Source: Limnephilus marmoratus (taxonomy: Eukaryota; Arthropoda; Insecta; Trichoptera; Limnephilidae). Taken from it: DNA of 64,000 nt. Below the pieces are notes generated by a model. That model did not search any database. It saw only the letters and a list, made by a program, of their open reading frames with translations, and had not been told where the DNA came from. Location of the stretch: positions 55,853,285 through 55,917,284 of the forward strand of contig OU862910.1 of NCBI GenBank assembly GCA_917880885.1, read 5' to 3'. Shown piece after piece: positions 10,850-21,483 of this stretch. The first letter of the stretch is position 1; the number at the start of each line of letters is the position of its first letter. The position numbers and the translations under genes are program-made.

Positions 10850-11330
10850 GTGACATTTGACCAACCACTTTTCCTGACAGCAGTAGACATTGTTGCAAGT
10901 TCTTCTACAGAAAGTGAAATATCTGGAGTAATCGTCAGACTAGGCGGATTCCATCTTCTAATGAGTTTCCTTGGTTACTTAGGAAAGTTTATGAAAGGTA
11001 GTGGAATCGAAGAAATGTGGACCTCTGTTTATGGAAAATCAACGATTCCTCACCTTATATCAGGACATGCTTACGCAAGGTCTTATAGAGCTCACATGAT
11101 GACCCAGGCAGCTTTGATATTACTGCTATTCGAGGAATGTTCATCTCTTAAAGAAATGATTACAAACGACTTTAAGGATATTCATAACCAAACAATAAAC
11201 AAACAAACAAATGTTGAAGACGCCATGAGAGACTGTAAAACAAATGAAATAATGACAAGACTAGAAGAAGTGTATGAAGATTTGGTTAAAACTAGTAGCG
11301 ATGTGTCAGTTCAGCTGGAATGGGCTCATG
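10850..11330 (+). pseudogene. Academ-like transposase, N-terminal piece
   Basis: The frame gives VRLGGFHLLMSFLGYLGKFM, GSGIEEMWTSVYGKS, ISGHAYARSYRAHMM and an acidic, Cys-containing stretch, to about EDLVKTSSD. The LGGFH-LMSFLG-GSGL-E-W pattern is one I remember from large uncharacterised transposon proteins in cnidarians and arthropods. The piece is cut at about 11325 where the GC-rich block begins. No methionine start can be fixed; upstream text to 10515 shows no clear continuation. Confidence 0.6.
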
Positions 11331-12190
11331 TGATCCGCTCCTTTGCGGGAAGCGGTTCCTACTCCCACTCCTTTTTCAAATCGACTACTCCCAGAGAACC
11401 CGGCCCAGTCCCAGTACTCTCCGCATCCAAATAAATCCGGCGGTCCGAGCAACTCAACGCCGAAGCGCGAAAACCGCACTCGAATACAAGTCCCGGGTTC
11501 CTTTAAACCCAAGCGCCTTGTTCCAAGCTACGTGAATCGCGACACAATCCATTCATTTCGCCCACTCCCGGACTCGCGCGAACTACTACATTCCTGACTC
11601 ACCCCGTGGCCGCCGCCGCGCCGGCTTGCTCCGCGATCCACGGTCCGGCGTCACTCACCATTCCACTCATGAGTCGCGGGTCTCGGTGAGTTCCCGACAC
11701 TCCCCGCTGCCCGCGGCCGGCCAACTATGACACTTCCCCTTGAGTCACGTCACGAGCTGGGCGCTGGGCTTCATTCGATCGCTGTTCGTTGATCGACACA
11801 CACGTGCGTGACCCCTTCGGCTAGGCACGGAGTAGTTTTTAATTAGAGCGTCTTATCTGGTATCGTTAATCAACGGGTGACGTGCATTATAAAATAATAG
11901 TTTATAGTAAAGCATTACAGCTTATTAATTTACTTATTTAAATTCTCAATAAAAGACCGTGCAGTGTAGATACGTTGAATGTACCTACATTGCACGGGTG
12001 ACGGGTCCTTGTTCTCGTACGGGTCTTGTCCGACTCCGGGGTTCTGAGTTCTCGTGTGGGTTCTACGAGTAGGTCCTGGTTCCGAGTTCTTTGAACCCGT
12101 GCGTCCCGTTTCGGTGCGCCGCAACAATACCCAGTGCCCAGTCCGCACCTAAGAACTCGGACCCGGGACCTGCTCCTAGAACTCGTGTAC
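11325..12190. other. GC-rich block interrupting the transposase
   Basis: The base composition changes sharply from AT-rich to GC-rich, with many CCCGG, CGAGTTC and GAACCCG words that recur in both orientations, for example TAGGTCCTGGTTCCGAGTTC at about 12070 against its near complement at about 12150. A hairpin with arms CCGTGCAGTGTAG and CTACATTGCACGG lies at 11956-11997. No protein is recognised; the three frames here are compositional. It is probably a nested insertion or captured DNA. Confidence 0.55.
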
Positions 12191-13079
12191 TTTTAAAAGG
12201 AAGCAAGTCTCGGAGGCTTCCGGAAAAATGCAGAACTTACCCACCTCTAAAAACTAGTAGAACTTCAAAACTGCGGCTACAAGAGTTTAAATTGGTGAAT
12301 TTGGTTCTTGACTTTATTCTGGCAGAGAGAATCGGCAATTGGAATTTGCATGCTGCTGGACATTTGCTCTACGCCAAATCCGCACAAATATACTTACAAC
12401 AAATGTTGAGTGTACAAACGAAAATGTCAAATGAAGACTTCGAAAGGTTCGTCAATAAAGGTTTCTTTACGGTTCGGCGTACAGATGGATTTTTTACCGG
12501 TATCTGGACGGACATGACCATAGAGCAGACATTAATGCGATCATCAAAATCCATAGGTGGGCTTACTCATGGACGAGGATTAAGCGAGAGGATGCTAACC
12601 AAGTTCATTGCTTGCACTCCTGGATCCCTACAAATTTGTGAGGCTTTCGAGAAGTTCTCTGGTTGCTTGACTCAGTTTAACGAACAGCACACTGAACTAA
12701 GATGCAGTAGAAGAGAAAGGGACTTGCAAGATATTAGTACATTTCTCGGATGGCTGCGTATCCATAATCCTTTCCGACAGAGCAAAGATTTAATGTCTTT
12801 ATCCTCTGGTCTAGTAATGACAAGTTCGGGTGTAAACTGCAATGAAGCGTATGATGTAGGAATGAACTGCTTGAAAGACATCGAAAAAAATAATTTTGCA
12901 GATGTTAAATTGAAAAGAAAAAATAAAGTTAAAACTATAGGCTCCGTAGTAAGTGGCATAAATGTGAGATCTGAAGAAGTGCCAATTAATCCTGATCAGC
13001 TGTTTAATAGGGCTGTTTGTATGTCTCAAGGAACAAATAATCTCACACAATACTTCAACTATGAACTCTTTGTCTTTAT
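12190..13079 (+). pseudogene. Academ-like transposase, central piece
   Basis: An open frame covers SRTSKLRLQEFKLVNLVLDF, AERIGNWNLH, AAGHLLYAKSAQIYLQQM, GFFTVRRTDGFF, WTDMTIEQTLMRSSKSIGGL and THGRGLSERM. The TVRR-D and TDMTIEQ-MR-K--GGLT-GRG phrases are the best conserved part of this family as I remember it. Between NWNLH and AAGH the family usually has extra residues, so a small in-frame deletion is likely. The frame is destroyed at 13036-13140 by a tandem duplication. Confidence 0.65.
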
Positions 13080-13142
13080 TTGAAAAAAACAAATAATCTC
13101 ACACAATACTTCAACTATATACCCTTTGTCTTTATTTGAAAA
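13030..13142 (+). repeat. 54-bp tandem duplication in the coding region
   Basis: AACAAATAATCTCACACAAT...CTTTGTCTTTATTTGAAA occurs twice in a row (about 13032-13084 and 13088-13140) with a few differences. It introduces a stop codon and separates two coding pieces. Confidence 0.85.
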
Positions 13143-13276
13143 CAATAAAATGATAAGAAAGGGAACAAAATCAAATGAAATAACAAAAGAAAGGGAACAA
13201 AATCTTATGAAAATATTCGAAAAGTGGACAGTTAGCACGAAGTTTTTGAGAATTTGCCCCCAAAATAATATGTAGT

Positions 13277-13741
13277 AGATGGAGGGTATCTTTTGCACAG
13301 TGTTATTTGGCCTGACAAAGTAACATATAGCAGCATCATAGAGAAGTATGTTGACACTGCAATGAAACGGTATGGGATAGATTGTCATGTTGTAATCGAT
13401 GGGTATCCTGACTATCCCACCACAAAAGGGGTCGAACATACGCGGAGAAGTAAAAAAACATCTCTAGAAATGAAATTCAACGTTAATATGGAGTGCTATG
13501 TGAAGCAAAATGATTTTTTGGCAAATCCAAAAAACAAAAGCCAGCTTATTGAACAGCTCTCTCAAAAGCTTAATGAAGCAAACATTCCAACCATTGTGGC
13601 GGAGGAAAATGCAGATACTGAAGTGGTCGGAAGAGCAATAGATGTTTCCCAGATTCAAAGTGGGAGGCCTGTAGTTGTTGTCGGACAGGATACTGATATT
13701 TTCGTTCTATTGTTAGGGCTACCACAGTGTCAAAATGTGTA
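13277..13741 (+). pseudogene. Academ-like transposase, XPG-nuclease-like piece
   Basis: The frame reads VIDGYPDYPTTKGVEHTRR, then IVAEENADTEVVGRA and VVVVGQDTDIFVLLLGLP. The DG-P--K--E-RR phrase resembles the N-terminal acidic motif of FEN/XPG nucleases. E-AD-EVV--A followed by GQDTDI resembles the XPG-I region, where Asp/Glu residues bind metal. This is the main sequence reason for suggesting Academ. The frame stops at 13741 by a frameshift. Confidence 0.6.
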
Positions 13742-14449
13742 ACTATTCTTTCACAAACCCTCTGGCACACCATCAACGTATGACGCATCAGCAAGATTCG
13801 TGAAGAGATTGGTGATATGAAGGATGTGATATTATTTTTGCATGCTACCACAGGATATGATACCACGTCTTATTTATTCGGCAAAGGCAAAATTAACGCG
13901 TACAAATTGCTAAGTTCATCAAATGATCTCCGCACAAAAGTTTTACAGTTTTATGAAAAACAGGCAGACAAAAATATTCTCAAAGAGGTAGGAGAGGCTT
14001 TTGTCTTGAAACTATATGGATGCACAAGGTCTGCAAGTCTGAATGGCAGTAGATATTCAATGTACCTTAAAGCTGTTGCAAAAATGTCATTAAAATCCAA
14101 ATTTAACATGGCATCCCTCCCTCCAACATCTGGTGCTGCTGAACAACACGCCTATCGAACATACTATCAGATTCAAAAATGGATCGGAGATAAGGAAATC
14201 AGCGCCACGGACTGAGGATGGATTTTAACTGACAACATGCTGTACCCAGTGCACTCAAAAAAACCACCGGCACCTGAAGAAGTTATAAACTTAGTTTCCC
14301 GCAACTGCAAAAAGGCTTTCAAAAATAATTATAGCTGCTTTAAAGCATCACTTGATTGCACAGAAATGTGCGGGAGCTGTGGCGGATCATGCAGCAATGT
14401 AACTTTGGTTGAAGTCGAGGAAAATGAAGAACTTCTCATGGAAGTTTAG
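13742..14449 (+). pseudogene. Academ-like transposase, C-terminal pieces
   Basis: Pieces at 13817-14215 and 14237-14449 give LHATTGYDTTSYLFGKGKIN, ASLPPTSGAAEQHAYRTYYQ, IQKWIG, then VHSKKPPAPEEVINLVSRNC and a Cys-rich end with CTEMCGSCGGSCSN. The HA-TG-DTTS and LPPT--A--H-R-YYQ--W motifs are family hallmarks as I recall them. A TGA at 14213-14215 separates the two pieces. The Cys-rich end resembles the eight-Cys module at 63.9 kb but has lost some cysteines. Confidence 0.65.
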
Positions 14450-14780
14450 GATATCATAAAATTAAGATACCGCAATTATTTTGTTCTAAAATAACATCTT
14501 TAAAAAATATTACATGCATTTTCAAACCAAAAACTATTTAAAATACCTATTTTCGCTGAATACTTATTATTATTTGAAACAAATTTAAAAAGTGAGGAAT
14601 TTAGGTTTCACCGAGACACGATTAGTTTTATTTATAGAAAATACAATAGTTTACCTTAAAGATAAAAAACACTCTCACTATACAACAATATTTGCATTGC
14701 AACGCCGCGCCGGCCGGCCCCACCTCGACCGAACCCGTCATGATAATCTCGCTGGATCTCCAACAAAGTAAGTACTATTT

Positions 14781-15212
14781 TATATCATTTTAAAGGTAAT
14801 AATAGGGGCTACAACTTTTGTGGGAAATATTTTTTCATAAAATGTCGGCGTAAAAAGTTATGTGACAAAAAGTAAAATTTCTTGCCAAAAATATACCAAT
14901 TTTTACCTTATCATACGAATTACAAACAAACGGTAAAAGTTACGACGAAAGTTAACTGAACATTAATTGTAGACAATATTACAACAAAGAGAATAAACAA
15001 AATTGTAATCCGATATGTTGTTTAGTAATCGAGATAGAAGCGATTTACGAAACCCTTACACTTTTCATGTTTGGTGGGGCACAGGGGGGGAAGCAAGGGG
15101 GGTAGGGGCGGGGAATTTTTGCTCAACCCTTGTCTAAATGGTAGTAGTCGATGAGGAAAAAATTAGCTTTATACTATTTAGTTCCATCTAAAAACACAGG
15201 CTGACTGGACTA
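14781..15212 (+). repeat. Right TIR of the Academ-like element
   Basis: Inverse complement of 10082-10515. The G-rich run (GGGGCACAGGGGGGGAAGC) lies about 110-140 bp from the tip. DNA from 14450 to 14780 is non-coding AT-rich sequence with a short GC patch at 14700-14755. Confidence 0.85.
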
Positions 15213-15263
15213 TTACCTATCTTTGTAAAAGCCCACTAGGGCGTAAATAAATAAATAAATACC

Positions 15264-15490
15264 TATACATGAAAAAATTCACAGTGTTTCTTTAAATGCT
15301 GTTTTAGACAGCCCCCAAGAGATTTTTGCTCTTTTTTAAATGAGTCATGTTTTATTAAACATTTTCATAATTTTCGTTTCAATTTTATCGTTTTAAATAT
15401 TAGCGCACTCTCTCCAACATTCGTAACATATATATCCATCTTCTTCTTTTTGAGCGGGGCTACGGCGCCTTAACCGTCCAATCCAATTTG
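15264..15490 (+). repeat. Repeat R copy 1, right half
   Basis: Resumes the repeat cut at 9455: TACATGAAAAAATTCACAG, ATTTTCATAATTTTCG and CCATCTTCTTCTTTTTGAGC match copies 2 and 3. Confidence 0.75.
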
Positions 15491-15974
15491 TTCGGTTTGG
15501 CAACATCTCATTTGAGTATCATGGAAATCTTTGTCTCTTTTACTGTCGGTGAAAAATATGATCTAAAAGGTGTTGGAAAGAGAATACACCACCCTGTATA
15601 TTCAAATCAAAAAGTTAACAGAAAAATTAAAATATATACCTACCCCTGTGAAACCAAAGTTTTCGACCGCAATTTGAAAAATATTTGTGAAACTTCGTAA
15701 TTTTTTTTCATGAAACGACAAAACAGTGGGGTGATAACGACTTTTATAATACACTTGCCATATAAAATATGCGTGATTTTATTTTTTATCGTTATCAGTT
15801 ATTTTAGTAAGAAAAAACGTTAGGTGAGCCATTTTTAAAACTTTTAAATTTTTACATAAAAAAAATTATATTGCAAATATAATATTTTTGTATCCAATAA
15901 AATAACTTTGGAAATCGACTTTTATCACATATTCAGAAATATTCCAGTTATGTGGATTTTATTGCAAAGCGAAA
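15491..15974. other. Non-coding stretch, no feature recognised
   Basis: A 70-residue frame at 15488-15700 has no family motif and no conserved copy. The rest is AT-rich. Confidence 0.45.
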
Positions 15975-16682
15975 ATAGTTTAAGAGGGAATTACCAGAGA
16001 AAACCAGAAATATGTCATTTTTAAATCAGATTTTAGACGTACTGACTGTTTTCCACAAAAAATTATAAATGGATTTCGAAAGATTGTTCTTTTATCTAGC
16101 ATTCGCATGTTTTGAATTTTGAGAAAAAATGTTTTTTTTTTGTATAATAATATTTGTTAATTTTTCAAAAAAGATTTTGTATTATACCACACCCATTTCA
16201 AATCATATATAATCATGCAATAAAATAAATCAATACATTTTCTGGGTATCGCATGTTTTAGAATTATAATTTTAGTTTAAATAAAATCATTAAAAAATAG
16301 ATACGTACATGTGTTTCTTGACGAAAATTGGTCCGTTTGTGTATTTATTTGCGCACTTACAAACTAATACATTTCAGATTTTATTAACATTTTTATTTAA
16401 CTTAGACATTATTGAAAAATGATAAATACTTATAATCACAAAATAATTACAAAAAGTATATTATTTTAAAAGTTTTACCATCACGCCTTTCAGCATTTTT
16501 GGATGTAGGTATAAATTAAAGCAAATTTTGAATGAAATAAAATCGATATTGAGTTATTATTTTAAAAAGCTGGTACGGAGAATAATTAATCTTTCTCATT
16601 ATAACCGCTCTGCACTATCGTAAGAACAACTTATGACGAAATGTGGATTTTCGGCCGCTGGCTGGTTAAACGCTCAACCATT
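15975..16682 (+). repeat. Repeat S, copy 1 (about 0.7 kb)
   Basis: Begins AGAGGGAATTACCAGAGAAA and ends GCTGGCTGGTTAAACGCTC. Copies at 32340-33062 and 60548-61060 share long blocks, such as AATTATAAATGGATTTCGAA and AAATTGGTCCGTTTGTGTAT. It has no coding capacity and no obvious TIRs, so the class is unknown. Confidence 0.8.
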
Positions 16683-16917
16683 TGACAGAATATTAAATTT
16701 TAAAGTTAGTTTAAATAACAAAGAAAACAATAAGTCCTGAAAATGATACAATGTATTTATATAGTAAATAATAACTTATGTTAAAGATGAGGCACATAGT
16801 AAATGCTTGTAGGTAGTATACCAAAGATAAAATTCAATAATATTTGTAAATAAGAAAGGAAAAATAACGCCTAGCGTAGGTGCCTATACAGGGCGGTAAG
16901 GGACGTACTTGACTTGG

Positions 16918-17785
16918 AGGCGTCTACTAATATCTACAGGAATTCCAAAAACTGAAAAAATCGAACTATCTATGAGAATCAAAGTGTTGACTAAAATATC
17001 TACAAAACTTAAATATCTACAGCTCAAACTGTTGACTAATATCTATGAGAACCAAAGTGTTGACGAATATCTACAGCTCAAACTGCTGACTAATATCTAT
17101 GAGAACCAAAGTGTTGACGAATATCTACAGCACTGGCAGAGGTTGGATTTGCGATTATGTAAAGCATATTGGAATAACGTATATTGCGTATGCAGTTTAA
17201 AAAACGTAAGTATGTAATTTATGTAATTTGGGAGGCGGGAATGGGTACCGCCGCCCCGGGAACCTTTATTGGATAACCAACACCTCTGCCATAGGTCACC
17301 CCAAGTGGTTCGCTACGTTTGGTGATTTAGCAGGGGTGCCCGGGTTTATGGGGTGAGGTTTGTCTAGGTCTTGGAGGCGGATGACCAGGACACACTAAAC
17401 CCCAGATTCCTACCCACTCCTTAAACCCTTTTCCTTCCCAGAACTCTCCTCCCCTCCCTTTCCTTAAAAAAACTCTCCACCCAGCATCCCCAAAGATGGC
17501 AGGGAAATTATTTTCCTCAGGGCCTCCTGTGTGGGGCTCATGTAAAAAAAAAATGTATGTAAAAATCCCTAATATCGGACTATTGGACACATTTAGCTGA
17601 TTAGTCCAACCTACGCTCTTTAGATATTAGTCAACACTGGGACCGTCATAGATATTCGTCCGACCTTAGCTCTGTAGATATTAGTCAACACTCTGAAGTT
17701 CGTAGATATTAGTTCAACATAATGAGCTGTAGATATTCGTCCGACATACAGGCTGTAGATATTAGTATCTGCAGTCCTTGACTTA
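16918..17785. mobile_element. Foldback repeat Z, opened by a SINE-like insertion
   Basis: The left arm (16918-17145) is built of short units around GACTAATATCTATGAGAAC and GACGAATATCTACAG. The right arm (17590-17785) has the same words inverted (TAGATATTAGTC, TAGATATTCGTCCGAC). A 54-bp unit is tandemly repeated at about 17025-17130. The SINE-like element at 17228-17553 sits between the arms. Another left-arm copy is at 53516-53680. No protein is encoded; the 102-residue frame follows the repeats. Confidence 0.65.
17228..17553 (+). mobile_element. SINE-like element with LINE-type tail (copy 1)
   Basis: Starts GGGAGGCGGGAATGGGTACC and ends with the same hairpin tail as LINE A (CCTCAGGGCCTCCTGTGTGG) followed by poly-A. 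The middle is shorter than in the copy at 44338-44815. It is non-coding and presumably moved by the LINE machinery. Confidence 0.7.
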
Positions 17786-17942
17786 CTTTAACCAGTGATT
17801 CCTGACGTTATTTGAAGTAAGACATATAAATGAAATTATGGTCTCCGGCGGCATTTTTATGTTTGTTTTTTTTTTTTACTAAAAACATAAAACTTTCACT
17901 ACTGATTATTTACCTACCGGTATTTGCCAATTATGGCTAGTT

Positions 17943-18411
17943 AGCATTGGGCAAGTTATTCAAGTAGCGAGTATACTCGCTACTTGACTGGCCGAAAACA
18001 GTTTGCACTACGGCGCATTACAATCAAGTAGAGTAAAGTAAGTGTCGCTTTGGAAATTGAACTGGCCGCAGAGCATTCAAGTAAATAGGCTTAATAAGCT
18101 GATAATTTCAGAAGAGACAAAAGAATAAATTAGTGAGATGAAAATAAATAAACCGTGGACACGAAAAGAGATTAATAGCAGCATAAATAAAGAATTTTAG
18201 AGTAAGTAATAATGAACTCTGCTAAAACGAGGTGTTCGCGCATGTCAGTGCGCAGGGAAGCGTGGCGGAGTGGCTACTCCCCAGAAAAAATAGAACGAAA
18301 TGGATTGACTATACTAAAGAGCTGACTAAACTACTCTACTAAAGTTGGGGTGTTCGGACGCGTTTAGTTACTAATATACTCTACTAAAATACTTATCTTG
18401 TGAGAACGGCT
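17943..18411 (+). mobile_element. MITE family V, copy 1
   Basis: The ends have related inverted sequences (GGGCAAGTTATTC... and ...TTGTGAGAACGGCTC). The interior holds AAGTAGCGAGTATACTCGCTACTTG, itself a palindrome, and GCAGGGAAGCGTGGCGGAG. An inverted copy lies at 20170-21143. Non-coding. Confidence 0.65.
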
Positions 18412-19837
18412 CTTTGGGGTTGGGGTGAGGGGTTGGGCGGTTACATGGCTGAGTGATCACATGTCATTAATTTTTATAAGGTTTTTTTGATAATTTGCTT
18501 AGGTAACGTTGTTTTCATATTTATTTTCTCTATAAAAAGCTTACGAAAGACATTTTTTTGTAAGTTTTTTTATTCTTCAAAACATGGTAAACGTTACTTT
18601 TTTGGGCTTCATTGGGTGAAAGTTTGAGATTTTCAAATTTTGCCAGGTTATTCGTTTCTCCGGAATGTTTGTCTTTCTTCAAAAAAACTTACATATTTCG
18701 TGTCAAACGACAAAGTACAACCCTGCTAATACTTGATACCCATAAATGGCGGGAAGCACGAACCCAGGCTAAAGCGGCTGAGACGAAACTAGTTTCTAAG
18801 CTCTGGGTATATCGGCGCATACTGAGAATTCCCTAAGGATCGAATGCCTTGTGCAGAGGTCATTCCAAGGGTGTCCACCGTCCAAGGACAGGAACGTTGT
18901 CCACACCATCAAAAGGGCAAATTATAATAATTCATACCTGCTCTGGATACAAAATAATGAGGATTAAAAAAACCAAACCCTTCGCATGCAGCCCGCTGCC
19001 TCGGGAAGGAATCATCATAAACGGGTACTGTAAGACCCCGCGCAGAACGTTAAAATTCGCTCCGGTTTTCAGCGCAGCTATTGTGGGATTTTTCTGTGCA
19101 GGTTCTCACGGTTTATGTCGATTCTTACCACTTCCTTACGCCTTCCTCATCCTTAGCAATCTAAAAACCCTTTCGTTCTGTGCAAGTGGTTTAGTTGAGT
19201 AGCGAGTTTTAAGTTTTTTTAAAGTTTTGATTTAATAACTAAAGTCTAACAATTTATATAAATTCAGTTAAATTAAAAGTTCTGTAGTGTAACAAAATTG
19301 CTGGAATACCCATTTTGAAACTTAGAAAGCGTAATAATGAATTAATTATTGTTATTAATTAATGAAAATTTTCAAAGTTGGTGATGAAATTGCATGTTAT
19401 CCTGTAACCGTATTTTTTGCCTTTGTATTGTAGTCACACGAAATATTATTTTTCTATATCTAATTTTATATAATGTAGTTTCTCGTTACTGTCATTAAAA
19501 TTGTCAAATTGACCTGTTGACATACTGCTTTGGCAGTTTTGCGAGTACTTAATAAAGAATAATATTATTATTTTAACCATATAAATATATATTTCAAATG
19601 TATGTACTTATTTTATCTAAAAGTATCTGGAAAATTAAATAATAAAATAATAAATACATTAAAATGCACTATTTTTCTTCTCCGGTTTCTGTTATTTTTC
19701 CTCATTGTAATTAAACTGATACGAAGTATTTTTTTTATAATGCTTTGTCCTCTAGATATTTACAATCAATTTATTATGTTGTCTCTAGTCTCTACCTACA
19801 ATGTAGCTGCTAATTGCTACGAGCTTGTAAACTCCAT
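18412..19837. other. Non-coding stretch with an RT crumb
   Basis: No intact gene. A frame at 18740-18836 ends TKLVSKLWVYRRILRIP, which is the W-YRRILRIPW word of LINE reverse transcriptase C-termini, so a decayed LINE crumb is likely. The following GC-richer 18840-19200 text (117-residue frame) is not recognised. 19205-19837 is AT-rich. Confidence 0.4.
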
Positions 19838-20109
19838 AATAGCTGTTTAACACCATCTCTTTTTTCATCCGATTCCCGTGTAGAGACCAAAGACAAACAT
19901 TTTCGCTTTACACGATCGCTCTTTTCAACTCTGTTTTCATATCTACGATTTTAGTTGACATTACTACAAACAACAAGGTTCTTGTGTTATTTGCAGTGAT
20001 GCCAACTGGAATGTAGATATGAAAATAAAGATGAAAATAGTGATCGTGTCAAGCCTTTGGTCTCTATACGGGAATCGGTTTAAATAAGAGATGGTGTAAA
20101 ACGGCTATA
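19838..20109. mobile_element. MITE with TIRs ACACCATCTCT, about 270 bp
   Basis: The left end has ACACCATCTCTTTTTTC then GATTCCCGTGTAGAGACCAAAG. The right end carries the inverse (CTTTGGTCTCTATACGGGAATC, GAGATGGTGT). The inverted match continues outward to ATAGC. Two half copies occur at 53226-53515. Confidence 0.7.
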
Positions 20110-20169
20110 AGAATAGTTACTTATCTGATACTTTGATTTTACGTAGTAACTAAATAACTTTACTCTTAA

Positions 20170-21143
20170 TAGCCGTTCGCATACGGCAAGTATTTTAGTC
20201 GAGTAGCGAGTGTATTAGTTACTAAACGCGAACACCACAATTTTAGTAGAGTAGTTTAGTCAGCTCTTTAGTAGAGTTAATCCATTTCGCTCTATTTTTT
20301 CGGGCGAGTAGCCACCCCCACCACGCGTCCCTGCGCACTAACAGAGTTCATTATTAGACGCGCAGATATATTGTGCCGTGGGAGCAAAGGCGCTATTCTA
20401 AAATTCTTTATGTATGCTGCTATTAATTTATTTTCCTGTCTATAGTCTATATACTTTCATCTAATAATAATAATCATAAAAACTTTTATTCAACAATAGA
20501 TTTTTTACTCTTATTCATTTTGCTCTCTTATCACTGAGTCTTTCAATGAAAAGGTCTCTGCTTAGCTACAATTCAGGATTTATCCTGGAATGCAGCTGGT
20601 TTTCAGCAGTGCCTCCAATATAAACAAAAAACAGAAAATAAAATTAAAAAAATAATAAAATTAAGATAAAATAAATACCAAAATTAAATTACATAAAAAA
20701 TTAAATCTAATCCCTAATTCAGCACACACAATATAATACAATATAAATAAATAATAGAAATAAAAATAAAAATTAATTTAATAATGTAAATCGGAATTCA
20801 AAGTAAAGCCAATAATCTTAATACTAAAACCCAAATACAAAATAAAATCAATTCAACTCATATAAAATATGATCAAAAATATAATCAAAATAAATAATGT
20901 AATCAAATCAAATCAAAAACACAAGAAAGTATTCATTCAATTGTAACTATCTATTTATTCTCACTAATTTATTCTTCCACCTCTTTTAAAATAGGCATTA
21001 CAATCAGCTTAATTAGCGGCTAACTAATACACTCTGCTTGATCGTATTCCGAACGATTTTCGGCAGAGTGAAGTAGCGAGTTACTCGCTACTCGCCCTGC
21101 TTACTACTAGGTCTACCTACTTGCCCTGTGCGAACAAGCCATT
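20170..21143 (-). mobile_element. MITE family V, copy 2 (inverted, with insertion)
   Basis: Inverse of 17943-18411: AGCCGTTCGCATACGGCAAG at the left end and CTTGCCCTGTGCGAAC at the right end form imperfect TIRs. It is longer than copy 1 because repeat U and AT-rich DNA (20462-20950) are inserted. Confidence 0.65.
20462..20950 (+). repeat. Repeat U insertion plus A-rich tail
   Basis: 20462-20620 matches 40425-40585 (TTCAGGATTTATCCTGGAATG, GGTTTTCAGCAGTGCCTC). A long A/T-rich, low-complexity tail of AAATAAAAT words follows to about 20935, which suggests a retroposed element with its tail. Confidence 0.55.
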
Positions 21144-21483
21144 AGCCAGGTTAAGCGTTTGTCGGTAAAAGTCAATTTATTGGATTATGTAGGTAAACAC
21201 TACATAGATTACAGGAATCATAAATTTATCAACGGTATAATATTTGCACAACTATTATGGTAAGAAGTAATCATCTTTCAAATAATAATATTCGAGTGAG
21301 ATCAATAAATTGGATAATAATGTCGCGGCCACACCTCAGGTGACTTGCGTTTATTTACTAACTAGGAGTATGTGTTTGTTACTAGGTAGAGTTTGAAAAG
21401 GGCATTTCACCTCACTTGAGACTCAGGAGCGTGCCGTCCATGCAGGCATAAAAATATAATTAATATTAAAATTTATAAAATTA
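21144..21483. other. Non-coding stretch, no feature recognised
   Basis: About 340 bp of AT-rich DNA with no reading frame or repeat seen. Confidence 0.45.

Larger units (their letters stand above)
10082..15212 (+). mobile_element. Academ-like DNA transposon, 5.13 kb, decayed
   Basis: It starts TAGTCCAGTCAGCC and ends with the exact complement GGCTGACTGGACTA. TIRs are about 433 bp. The interior holds one damaged coding region on the plus strand in at least five pieces (10850-14449). Protein motifs suggest a large transposase with an XPG/flap-nuclease-like part and a Cys-rich tail, features I associate with the Academ superfamily. The copy is interrupted by a GC-rich block and a tandem duplication. 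No TSD can be read because both flanks are the same sequence in opposite directions. A second element with the same 11-nt tip begins at 63018. Confidence 0.6.

Noticed and set aside
12811..13439. Minus-strand frames over the transposase
   Set aside because: Hydrophobic shadow frames of the plus-strand coding pieces, with no motif of their own.
15488..15700. 70-codon frame after repeat R
   Set aside because: No recognisable motif; the region is AT-rich and unsupported by any copy.
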